A stretch of DNA of 8,789 bases, taken from contig JAGXNU010000082.1 in NCBI GenBank assembly GCA_019894815.1, positions 1 to 8,789 on the forward strand, written 5' to 3'. Of the stretch, positions 1 through 6,303 are shown one piece after another. Origin of the DNA: Promethearchaeota archaeon (GTDB taxonomy: Archaea; Asgardarchaeota; Lokiarchaeia; Sigyniarchaeales; SOKP01). The number at the start of each line of letters is the position of its first letter. The stretch's first letter is position 1. Under the pieces are notes generated by a model. The model was not told the origin of the DNA and made no database searches. It saw nothing but the letters and a program-made list of their open reading frames with translations. Position numbers and translations under genes: made by a program.

Positions 1-7
1 AAGAAAA

Positions 8-265
8 GTGCGCAAAGCGGTATATTTTGATTGCATCTTGGGGGGTTCTCTTTCAATGATGTCAATCATAGTAATTTTCGTACGTACTTTTGAAGGCGGG
101 ATTTACGATCCTGTCTCTTATGCTTTGGGTTTAGGATTCTGGCTTTTCTTGTTTATTTGTTCGTTATTTTTAATTTATGAGGGCATACATACATATTTTT
201 TGGAGAAAAAGCATCCTGAAGGAATTCCATCTAAAAAACCAGCAAAAGCACCTGTTTTTTCTTAG
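8..265 (+). CDS. small two-helix membrane protein, possibly 5'-truncated by the window edge
   Basis: An 85-codon frame starts at GTG, but the same frame is open to base 2 (AGA AAA GTG), so the protein may begin outside the window. No SD can be judged in the seven bases available. Two hydrophobic stretches, about residues 9-27 and 38-60, are separated by a short loop (TFEGGIYDPVS) and look like a helical hairpin in the membrane. The C-terminal tail (EKKHPEGIPSKKPAKAP) is rich in Lys and Pro and is probably cytosolic. There are no catalytic motifs and I do not recognise a family. It may be either a complete small membrane protein or the C-terminal membrane anchor of a larger one. It lies on the same strand as the SIS gene, but 176 bases separate them, so it is probably a separate unit. 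Confidence 0.55.
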   Translation: MRKAVYFDCILGGSLSMMSIIVIFVRTFEGGIYDPVSYALGLGFWLFLFICSLFLIYEGIHTYFLEKKHPEGIPSKKPAKAPVFS

Positions 266-376
266 TTTTAGCTCTCTTGATATTTATATTTCTTTATATA
301 GAGGGGACTTTATTTTTCATTCATTAATCACTTGATAATCGCTATTTATAAGAGTTAGAATTGATGAATTAGTAAC

Positions 377-410
377 CGAAACATATTTTTTCAAATCATT
401 CTTTTTAAAT
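377..410 (+). promoter_or_regulatory. candidate archaeal BRE/TATA promoter for the SIS gene
   Basis: The 176-base gap 266-441 contains no gene. Near its right end CGAAAC (377-382) is followed by ATATTTTTT (383-391), which resembles a BRE plus TATA pair. A second AT box, TTTTTAAAT, lies at 402-410. A TATA box centred near 406 would place transcription start near 432, about 10 bases before the ATG at 442. The first box would give a leader of about 30 bases. No convincing SD precedes the ATG (AATGAATAATC), so a short-leader or leaderless transcript is more likely. In DNA this AT-rich, such boxes also occur by chance. Confidence 0.35.
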
Positions 411-441
411 CATAGTACTTAAAATAACATAATGAATAATC

Positions 442-1095
442 ATGGCAGATAAAACCAATTCAGAAGGTGGGAAACGAGTAAATGGGAAGGCAAAAGAGAT
501 ATTGTTTCAATCCATGGAGCTTATCATGAAGAATCTTCAAGAAAATATGGAACATCTCATGAAGCCAAAACATTTTGAGCATACACAGCATTTTATTGAA
601 TTAGTTTATGATGGTTTAAAAAATAAGCGAAAATTCTTCTTATTAGCGTCTGGACGTTCTGCTTTCATCTTACAGTGTTTTGCTACCCGATTAGTGCATT
701 TAGGTGCTGAAGTATACATGGTAACTAATTTAGCGAGCATGCCTGCTTTATCGAAAGATGATCTCCTAATAGTTTTATCTGGATCAGGAACAACTGCGAT
801 CGTTGTAAGCTTGCTAAAGAATTACGTGAATACCATAAAACCTTATGGGATCATAACCATAACCTCCCATCCAGAAACCATAATTGGGAGGGTTGGCGAT
901 GTTACTATTAAATTAAAAGGACGTACTAAGATTGATCTAACAGATCGTCACGATGATACCGCAATACTAACTCCCGAGGGAACAGCTTTTGAACAAGTTG
1001 CTTTTACATATTTAGATGCGATTATTGCTGAATTAGCAATTAAACTGGGTAGAACCAACGAAGATTTACTTAAAAAACATTCCGAGTCAATCTGA
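442..1095 (+). CDS. 6-phospho-3-hexuloisomerase-type SIS-domain sugar-phosphate isomerase
   Basis: A 217-residue single-SIS-domain protein. The best family fit is 6-phospho-3-hexuloisomerase (PHI, HxlB), which interconverts D-arabino-hex-3-ulose 6-phosphate and fructose 6-phosphate. Many archaea run this with hexulose-6-phosphate synthase to make ribulose 5-phosphate without a classical pentose phosphate pathway. Visible motifs are LLASGRSAFILQCFATRLVHLG (residues 67-88, the first phosphate-binding loop with GRS), DDLLIVLSGSGTT (106-118, the second loop) and PEGTAFEQ (178-185). The last matches the GT-x-FE segment carrying the glutamate thought to catalyse isomerisation. The ending LDAIIAELAIKLGRTNEDLLKKH is the usual PHI C-terminus. 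It is about 35 residues longer than typical archaeal PHIs, from an N-terminal extension and a charged insert near 158-176 (KLKGRTKIDLTDRHDDT). The partner synthase is not in the window. A SIS isomerase of other specificity remains possible. Confidence 0.82.
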   Translation: MADKTNSEGGKRVNGKAKEILFQSMELIMKNLQENMEHLMKPKHFEHTQHFIELVYDGLKNKRKFFLLASGRSAFILQCFATRLVHLGAEVYMVTNLASMPALSKDDLLIVLSGSGTTAIVVSLLKNYVNTIKPYGIITITSHPETIIGRVGDVTIKLKGRTKIDLTDRHDDTAILTPEGTAFEQVAFTYLDAIIAELAIKLGRTNEDLLKKHSESI

Positions 1096-1232
1096 GTATT
1101 AAAGGAATACTAAATAATAATACTATTTATCCTACTAATTATTACTAATTTTGTGCCCATTTATAGTGGCTCTATGAGATTTTTATAAAAAAGACGATGA
1201 TTAGAGATTCTCCAAATGGGCATACATTTTTT
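1095..1232. terminator. inverted repeats and T-run between convergent genes, probable terminator region
   Basis: The 172-base gap between the convergent SIS and pantothenate kinase genes holds several dyads. AGTATT (1095-1100) and AATACT (1106-1111) form a small hairpin overlapping the SIS stop codon. TGCCCATTT (1154-1162) and AAATGGGCA (1214-1222) are a perfect 9-base inverted repeat 51 bases apart. TTTTTATAAAAA (1180-1191) is self-complementary. Six T residues at 1227-1232 follow the distal arm on the + strand, as expected for an archaeal T-run terminator of the SIS transcript. No comparable T-run is obvious for the opposite strand. A small structured RNA is a less likely alternative, and no open frame of note lies here. 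Confidence 0.4.
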
Positions 1233-1267
1233 AATAGTAATTTAAGTATCGGGTTACGTGCCTTGAA

Positions 1268-2152
1268 TTATAATTTCAGTGCACCAATAGCTCCAGCAAA
1301 CATGGAATGATTTAAAAACAGTGCCTTTTTCTTGTTTATAGTGCATAGCAGCGTGAGAACTTGTTTTAATGGTTTATTATTTGATACAAAACCTCCACAA
1401 AAGATCAAATACTTAACATCATGATTTTTTGCTCGTTCAACTGCAATTGTTCCTAGATTTTCTCCAATCATGCAGATGAGAGAATTAAGAAGATCTCCTT
1501 TATTGTAATTTTCATTTTTTCCTCTTGAGTTAATTTTTCCTAATGAAGCCGCTGTAAATTCCCTAAATATTGCATTGACTCTCTGATCTTCAGGAGAATA
1601 TATATCAGCAACTTTTAAATCAACTTTATAACGATCTCCTTTTTGTGCTAGTTCTATCGCCTCATTATAACTCGTGATATTATATAATAATTTGATTAAA
1701 GCCATGAAAAATCCACCTCCAAGTGCTGATCCTCCTACATGTTCAAATCCAATTTCTTTCTTTAAAATTATTGATGATCCTGTTCCAATTGTGATAATAA
1801 GAGCTTCAGGAAGGCTTTTTGACTTTTTTAAATTAAAAAGAAAATCAATTCCATTAACATTTGCTTCAAACTCGTTAAACATTGTTGAATTATAATCATT
1901 CTTTATTTTTTGTTGAAAATAAAAAGCCTTACCACCAGTTAGATTTAGTTTTATATTTGTTAGATCAATATTTTGTAGGTAAGCCAAAATATTTTTAAAA
2001 TTCGACTCTGTCGGAAACACAGATAAAATCAAGTGTTTGTTCTCTAAATGCACTAATTTTGTTAAACTCTGACCTAAGTCAATACCTATCACGTTATGAG
2101 GGATGTTACTTAAAGGTTCATCTTTTTGAAGTTGAATTGAGAATGCCTCCAT
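1268..2152 (-). CDS. type II (eukaryote/CoaW-like) pantothenate kinase
   Basis: Phosphorylates pantothenate with ATP, the first step of CoA synthesis, in the cytosol. Numbering from the ATG at 2152 (294 residues), ASKHA-fold motifs occur in order: GIDLGQSLTKLV (23-34, phosphate 1), TGGKAF (72-77), FNEFE (92-96) whose first Glu (about 94) matches the catalytic Glu of the ELD motif in animal PANKs, IGTGSS (122-127, phosphate 2), VGGSALGGGFF (139-149), AIELAQKGDRYKVD (165-178, close to the animal PANK 'ELAAKGD..KVD' segment), DIYSPED, and CGGF (252-255, adenosine end), finishing GAIGALKL. All key glycines are present. An in-frame GTG at 2164 would add four residues. I prefer the ATG because of SD-like AAGTGAT about 7 bases before it. 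Most archaea use unrelated pantoate kinase instead, so this is notable. It lies divergent from the DUF362 gene, possibly sharing control. Confidence 0.85.
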   Translation of the reverse strand: MEAFSIQLQKDEPLSNIPHNVIGIDLGQSLTKLVHLENKHLILSVFPTESNFKNILAYLQNIDLTNIKLNLTGGKAFYFQQKIKNDYNSTMFNEFEANVNGIDFLFNLKKSKSLPEALIITIGTGSSIILKKEIGFEHVGGSALGGGFFMALIKLLYNITSYNEAIELAQKGDRYKVDLKVADIYSPEDQRVNAIFREFTAASLGKINSRGKNENYNKGDLLNSLICMIGENLGTIAVERAKNHDVKYLIFCGGFVSNNKPLKQVLTLLCTINKKKALFLNHSMFAGAIGALKL

Positions 2153-2164
2153 AATTTTTATCAC

Positions 2165-2239
2165 TTTATAAAAATTTAATTAAGATTTATTTAATTATTT
2201 AATTTATTCAATTTAATCAATTTTATATTTTTCAGAATT
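2165..2239. promoter_or_regulatory. AT-only divergent promoter region with repeated ATTTAAT
   Basis: These 75 bases separate the pantothenate kinase (leftward) from the DUF362 gene (rightward); only 5 of 75 are G or C. Both promoters must lie here or just inside the kinase start region, but the TATA boxes cannot be singled out because nearly every position fits. ATTTAAT occurs four times on the + strand, at 2174, 2189, 2197 and 2211, the first two as the longer identical ATTTAATTA. Neither flanking ATG has a strong SD: the sequence before the DUF362 start is TTTTTCAGAATT. Shared regulation of the two genes is plausible but not shown. Confidence 0.5.
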
Positions 2240-3595
2240 ATGAGTCAACCAGAGACGGATTTAAACGTAGCAATAGCAAAAGCTGATACTCCCCTTCACG
2301 CTTATAATGAAATACTAACCTTATTAGGGGAAATGGAAAAATTTGTTTCAATAAATGATAGAATCTTCGTTAAAATTAATTTAAATACACCTGAAGGATT
2401 TCCCGTAAATACGAGCTTTGCTTTAATTAAGTCACTGATTAAATCTTGTAAGAAAGCAGGAGCAAGTGAAATATCATTAGGAAGTTACTCTAGCAAGGGA
2501 GTAAAAATAAGAAATATTGATCAACTATTAAAAATCAACGAAATAGTCATGCCATTAGGAGCTCAATTACTATATTTAGAAGAAGATTCAGAATCTGAAT
2601 TACTTGATATCATTCAAAATTGTGATAAATTTTTCGTTGTTAATCAAGTAAATGTTGATCCATTATTCGATTGTACACTTTCCATGATGAACTCCGCTGA
2701 AATTAACATTCTAAATTCCCAGGAATCTACGGAACACGATTTAGAAGGTGACTTCTATAAGAAAGAAATGGTTTCAAAATTGTTATCCATATATAAAAAA
2801 CGGAAACCAGATTTAATCATCAATGATCTTTATCACGTAATGGAAGGAGCAGGACCATATATCTATAAAGATTCAAATTTAATTGAGACTCAGCTAATGG
2901 TTGGTGGCACTGATCCGGTTGCAGTAGATTTCGTCACTTTAAAATTAATGGGCAAAAATCCACTTGAAAATCCCTTAATCATTGGTGCTTGTGAAAGAAA
3001 TATTGGTAATACAGATAATATTAACATTATAGGTGTGGATTTGGAAAGTTCTAAGGTTAATATTAATTACTGTGAAAAAATTTTAGAGGATATTACTGTC
3101 CATAATTGTAGCATTAAAACGGGTTCAACATGTTCTGGGTGTTACCATATAGCATACCATTTATTGAATATTATGAAAACATACATGACTAAAGATTTAA
3201 AATATATAACAAGACAATCCGTTTTAATTGGCGAAAATCCTCCAGAACCAGATTTAAATAAAAATGTAATCTTATTTGGCAATTGTGCAATTAAGAGTAC
3301 AGAAAATTCGAGTTTTAGAACAATATATACCTCTAAGGAGAGTATTCCGTTATCTGATAAAATTAAATCAATTTTTAATAAAGGGAAAAAACCCAATAAA
3401 AAGCTTAAAACTATCGAAAAACCAAACAAACAAGTTCTAAACATACCAGGATGTCCTCCAAATTTAAATTCTACCATTAAATTGATCTCAAATTACTATG
3501 GAAAACAACAGGGTCCTAATTTATATTTATATTACAATCTCATGGAGACATATGCATCAACTAGCAATAAAAAAGCGAAAAAGGGAGGTGTTTAA
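2240..3595 (+). CDS. DUF362 family protein, cysteine-containing, without ferredoxin module
   Basis: A 451-residue soluble protein. The N-terminus follows the DUF362 pattern: DRIFVKINLNTPEGFPVNTSFALIKSLI (40-67; family 'dkVlIKpNl...t.p.lv.ali'), then KKAGASEISLGSYSS. The central hallmark is clear at 190-267: PDLIINDLYHVMEGAGP, then VGGTDPVAVDFVTLKLMGKNPLENP, then NINIIGVDL, matching the family 'DGi..meG.GP ... stDpVAvDa.a.k.mG'. The usual segment with PK.K.H and KN is here FFVVNQVNVDPLFDCTLSMMN (131-151), without those lysines. No CxxCxxCxxxCP ferredoxin motif exists. Instead cysteines sit at 278, 290, 298, 301 (CSGC), 349 (GNCA) and 405 (PGCPP), possible metal or Fe-S ligands. The tail is Lys-rich. 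DUF362 members have no agreed general reaction, so none is assigned. The gene probably forms an operon with the next one, which starts 3 bases after its stop. Confidence 0.8.
   Translation: MSQPETDLNVAIAKADTPLHAYNEILTLLGEMEKFVSINDRIFVKINLNTPEGFPVNTSFALIKSLIKSCKKAGASEISLGSYSSKGVKIRNIDQLLKINEIVMPLGAQLLYLEEDSESELLDIIQNCDKFFVVNQVNVDPLFDCTLSMMNSAEINILNSQESTEHDLEGDFYKKEMVSKLLSIYKKRKPDLIINDLYHVMEGAGPYIYKDSNLIETQLMVGGTDPVAVDFVTLKLMGKNPLENPLIIGACERNIGNTDNINIIGVDLESSKVNINYCEKILEDITVHNCSIKTGSTCSGCYHIAYHLLNIMKTYMTKDLKYITRQSVLIGENPPEPDLNKNVILFGNCAIKSTENSSFRTIYTSKESIPLSDKIKSIFNKGKKPNKKLKTIEKPNKQVLNIPGCPPNLNSTIKLISNYYGKQQGPNLYLYYNLMETYASTSNKKAKKGGV
3583..3590 (+). promoter_or_regulatory. strong Shine-Dalgarno site inside the DUF362 gene end
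   Basis: GGGAGGTG lies in the last codons of the DUF362 gene, with 8 bases (TTTAAAGA) before the ATG at 3599. This is near the ideal complement of the 16S 3' end and at ideal spacing. It fixes the start of the 499-residue protein and implies co-translation from one mRNA. It contrasts with the SD-poor starts of the SIS, DUF362 and GTPase genes. Confidence 0.85.
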
Positions 3596-3598
3596 AGA

Positions 3599-5098
3599 AT
3601 GATAAATCGCTATTTCAAAGACAACTGGAACAAAATTTTAAAGTTTAACTCGAAGGTAGAAATTAATGAAAATCCAGAACTCTTAGAAGAATTTGTAAGG
3701 ATACCCCTCACACCAATTCAAATAGATGCTTTTCTTCTTTACAGGTTGACAGAATTAATTTATCCTAAATTCATTCATGATCAGCAAAATATTGCAGATA
3801 TTATCCTTTCCGATTATAGCATTGACAACATGGTTTTGGAAAGTTATGTATATGAAACAAAAATAGCAGGAATACATGAAAAAGCGATCCATTTACCGAA
3901 AAATGCAATTTCCATCACGCCGAAAAATGATTTAGATAATATTGAGGGCTTGTTTATTAGAATTCAAGATGCAATTATTAAAGAAAATGGGATTAAAATC
4001 ATGTCCATTCGCATTTTTAAAAAACGCGCCATCGATTTATTAAATACACACTGTGAAAATCTAAAAAAATTATCCTTTAATGAATTCGTAAGTAATTTAT
4101 TAGATTTAGTACAAAAATGCATCGGAAATGAGCTTATCATACTTTATCCAGAACCCGATTTATTACGATTTATGAGAGAGTTAATCTCATTATCCCAAGA
4201 TATCAAATTTTCCAGCATTTATAATTTACTTAATAATTTGAGCCCTACCTATAAACACGCGATATCATTCAATACTAAAACCATTTCCTTTACATGTCAA
4301 ATTGAAAAGGAAGTACATGAAAACACAGTTGAAGTTATTCGACCTGAGCAATCTCCCCGGGATTTAGAAAAATTGAGAGAAGCTAATAATCTTGAAAGTG
4401 TAATTTCTTTAGATTTGAACACCGTAATTAACTCTTTAAGTGAAATATTTGAACAGAAAATTCCCATAAAGATGGACCAGATGAAACTTTTATTACAAAA
4501 ATTTTTGTTTGGATTAAGAAGCTTCGATACTCACTGGAAGATGTATCCTCGTCCGAAGATATATAATGTGTTAATTCGATATTTAATAAGGCTAATTGGA
4601 TTTAATGTCAATCTAAGAAAGCTCTCTCATTGGAATCTCCCCGAGTTTATCTTAAATCTCTTTAATTCCAACATTGGATTAAATTCAAAAATATTAATAC
4701 TTTTAACAAATAACAGAAATAAAAATATCCAAAATGCAATATTACTTCAATTTTTAAATGGTTCTTTAGTAAAAATATCTGCTGTCAATAAAACCAATGT
4801 AATTGATAATAATCTTGATATAAAAGAAATTCATTCAGATTTAGTAGAAACGTTGGGACATATTGATTTTGTATTTAAAGTTGATGTCGATTTAATTAAG
4901 GAAATTATAGAAAAATTTATTTTTAAGATTTATAATGTATCACCATTAAAGCAGTATAAAGTTTTAAAAATGACTAAAAAATCCAAATACCTTGAAGTGT
5001 ATCCAAGTTCGCCTGCTTATGAGCTGTTTAAATCAAAAAGCTCACTTTCCTTATTGAAATTATTATTACCTATATTCATTGATAAACATGAATTTTAA
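3599..5098 (+). CDS. uncharacterised 499-residue protein, second gene of the DUF362 operon
   Basis: I do not recognise a family. The start is firm because of the strong SD 8 bases upstream. The protein is soluble in appearance: no signal peptide and no clear membrane helix. It is rich in Ile, Leu, Asn and Lys, with predicted alternating helix and strand. Segments that may be conserved in orthologues are RIPLTPIQIDAFLLYRLTEL (34-53), GNELIILYPEPDLLRFMREL (176-195), SFDTHWKMYPRPKIYNVLIRYLIRLIGFN (308-336), and KILILLTNNRNKNIQNAILLQFL (364-386), which has a strand then helix like part of a Rossmann-type unit but no Gly-rich loop. The four cysteines visible (152, 174, 233 and none in a CxxC) do not suggest a cluster. 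It lies 3 bases after the DUF362 stop, so an obligate partner of that protein is a fair inference. It is not a DUF89 phosphatase, the partner domain fused to PANK4. Confidence 0.85.
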   Translation: MINRYFKDNWNKILKFNSKVEINENPELLEEFVRIPLTPIQIDAFLLYRLTELIYPKFIHDQQNIADIILSDYSIDNMVLESYVYETKIAGIHEKAIHLPKNAISITPKNDLDNIEGLFIRIQDAIIKENGIKIMSIRIFKKRAIDLLNTHCENLKKLSFNEFVSNLLDLVQKCIGNELIILYPEPDLLRFMRELISLSQDIKFSSIYNLLNNLSPTYKHAISFNTKTISFTCQIEKEVHENTVEVIRPEQSPRDLEKLREANNLESVISLDLNTVINSLSEIFEQKIPIKMDQMKLLLQKFLFGLRSFDTHWKMYPRPKIYNVLIRYLIRLIGFNVNLRKLSHWNLPEFILNLFNSNIGLNSKILILLTNNRNKNIQNAILLQFLNGSLVKISAVNKTNVIDNNLDIKEIHSDLVETLGHIDFVFKVDVDLIKEIIEKFIFKIYNVSPLKQYKVLKMTKKSKYLEVYPSSPAYELFKSKSSLSLLKLLLPIFIDKHEF

Positions 5099-5102
5099 GA
5101 AG

Positions 5103-6191
5103 TCATATAAAACCCTTTTTTAATAACAACTCTGCATTTAAAATTGCACCTCCTGCGGCACCTCGAATTGTATTGTGACTTAGGGCAACGAATTTATAAT
5201 CAAATACTTGATCCTTTCTTAGTCTGCCGACAGTGACTGCCATACCTTTATCATTATCGCGATCTTTCTTGGGTTGAGGTCGATTTTCATTCTCTAAATA
5301 TATAATTGGCTGTTCTGGAGCATAAGGAAGTGATAATTCTTGTGGAATTGCTCGGAATGATCGCCAAATATCTATTATCTCATCCTTAGAAGGTATTTTT
5401 TCCTGGAATTTAATATTAACACAAGCTGTATGACCATCTGTTACAGGTACTCTAGTACAAGTACTACTTATTTTGATTGAATCGTCATTAATGATCCCTT
5501 TTTCTCCGACAGTCCCCAAAATCTTTAAAGGTTCCATTTCTGATTTTTCTTCTTCACCGCCAATGAACGGTACTATGTTATCAATCATGTCTAAAGAAGA
5601 CACTCCGGGATATCCCGCTCCAGAAACCGCTTGAAGCGTGGAAACGATCATTTTATCAACTTTATACCCTGCTTTTTGTAGTGAATAGATTGGTGCCATG
5701 TAACTTTGTATGGAACAATTAGGTTTTACAGCAACAAATCCCTTTGAAAAACCTCTATTTTTTTGCTGGATTGGAATGACATTAATATGTTCAGGATTTA
5801 TCTCAGGGATTATCATGGGCACGTCAGGTGTCCATCTATGAGCAGAATTGTTACTTATTACAGGGATTCCTTTTCTTGCATAGTTTAATTCTAACTCCTT
5901 AACGTCTTCCTTGCTAGGTAAATTTATTGCGGAGAACACGAACTTTATCTGAGGATCTATAGAATCAATATCATGAGCTTCTCGTACTATTAAATTCTTA
6001 ATATTTTCTGGAATATTGACAGACATTTGCCATTTATTCCTTACAGCTTCTGCATATGATTTTCCCTCAGATCTTGAAGATGCGGCAACATCCGTAACTT
6101 GAAACCAGGGATGATTCCTCAGGAGTTTAATGTAATTTTGTCCTACTATTCCCGTTGCTCCAATAACGCTTACGCTTAATTTTTCTCGCAT
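5103..6191 (-). CDS. asd: aspartate-semialdehyde dehydrogenase, archaeal/fungal type
   Basis: Reduces L-aspartyl 4-phosphate with NADPH to aspartate 4-semialdehyde, the branch point to threonine, methionine and lysine. Numbered from the ATG at 6191 (362 residues): NADP-binding loop VIGATGIVGQ (9-18), AASSRSEGKSY, the catalytic Cys at about 159 in VKPNCSIQ, substrate loops SGAGYPGVSSLDM and GGEEEKSEMEPLKI, catalytic base His at about 254 in CTRVPVTDGH, and the closing LSHNTIRGAAGGAILNAELL (337-356). Length and RVPV..GH pattern match the archaeal/fungal branch; all catalytic residues are present, so it should be active. The start is uncertain: in-frame TTG 6203 and ATG 6194 add 4 and 1 residues. 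No SD is visible. GTATATTAA (6211-6219) read leftward is a TATA candidate that would place transcription start at or next to this ATG. The stop lies 4 bases from that of the convergent gene. Confidence 0.93.
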   Translation of the reverse strand: MREKLSVSVIGATGIVGQNYIKLLRNHPWFQVTDVAASSRSEGKSYAEAVRNKWQMSVNIPENIKNLIVREAHDIDSIDPQIKFVFSAINLPSKEDVKELELNYARKGIPVISNNSAHRWTPDVPMIIPEINPEHINVIPIQQKNRGFSKGFVAVKPNCSIQSYMAPIYSLQKAGYKVDKMIVSTLQAVSGAGYPGVSSLDMIDNIVPFIGGEEEKSEMEPLKILGTVGEKGIINDDSIKISSTCTRVPVTDGHTACVNIKFQEKIPSKDEIIDIWRSFRAIPQELSLPYAPEQPIIYLENENRPQPKKDRDNDKGMAVTVGRLRKDQVFDYKFVALSHNTIRGAAGGAILNAELLLKKGFI

Positions 6192-6210
6192 CATATAAAT
6201 CAAAATGGAA

Positions 6211-6219
6211 GTATATTAA
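6211..6219 (-). promoter_or_regulatory. candidate TATA box for asd
   Basis: On the - strand this reads TTAATATAC. Its centre is about 24 bases before the ATG at 6191, close to the usual archaeal TATA-to-start distance, and no SD is present, so a leaderless asd transcript is suggested. It lies in a gap of about 100 bases shared with the divergent TPR gene. The evidence is spacing only. Confidence 0.3.
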
Positions 6220-6288
6220 TAATGATTAACATTAGTAATTTGAATAATTTTATTATCTTTTTTAAGTATCTATAATATAAGTAAATTA

Positions 6289-6294
6289 AGGTGA
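6289..6294 (+). promoter_or_regulatory. Shine-Dalgarno site deciding a TTG start
   Basis: AGGTGA is followed by 9 bases and then TTG at 6304. The nearby ATG at 6308 is in another frame and no ATG occurs in the correct frame nearby, so this site is the main support for the unusual TTG start. A TATA-like run TATAATATAA (6271-6280) lies just upstream, but it would start transcription too late to include the SD. The T-rich stretch 6248-6262 is the more likely promoter position. Confidence 0.6.
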
Positions 6295-6303
6295 GTAATT
6301 ACT

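Noticed and set aside
266..441. Possible small RNA or tRNA in the first intergenic gap
   Set aside because: No cloverleaf, GC-rich stem or TTCGA-type arm is visible; it looks like plain AT-rich promoter DNA.
1674..1895. 73-codon frame on the + strand inside the pantothenate kinase gene
   Set aside because: It is fully antisense to a gene with complete kinase motifs, its product resembles no family, and AT-rich DNA opens such frames by chance.
3142..3477. 111-codon frame on the - strand inside the DUF362 gene, with a hydrophobic product
   Set aside because: Its Phe/Leu/Ile richness is the mirror of Lys/Asn/Glu codons on the coding strand; it has no SD or promoter and lies wholly within a supported gene.
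2240..3595. Classical bacterial-type ferredoxin in the DUF362 protein
   Set aside because: CSGC is present, but the CxxCxxCxxxCP pattern is not and the other cysteines are widely spaced.
3599..5098. Orphan protein as a DUF89 phosphatase, by analogy with PANK4
   Set aside because: I could not find the DUF89 metal-binding pattern (conserved Asp/Asn with GN.GDD-like motifs); the idea rested only on the neighbouring pantothenate kinase.
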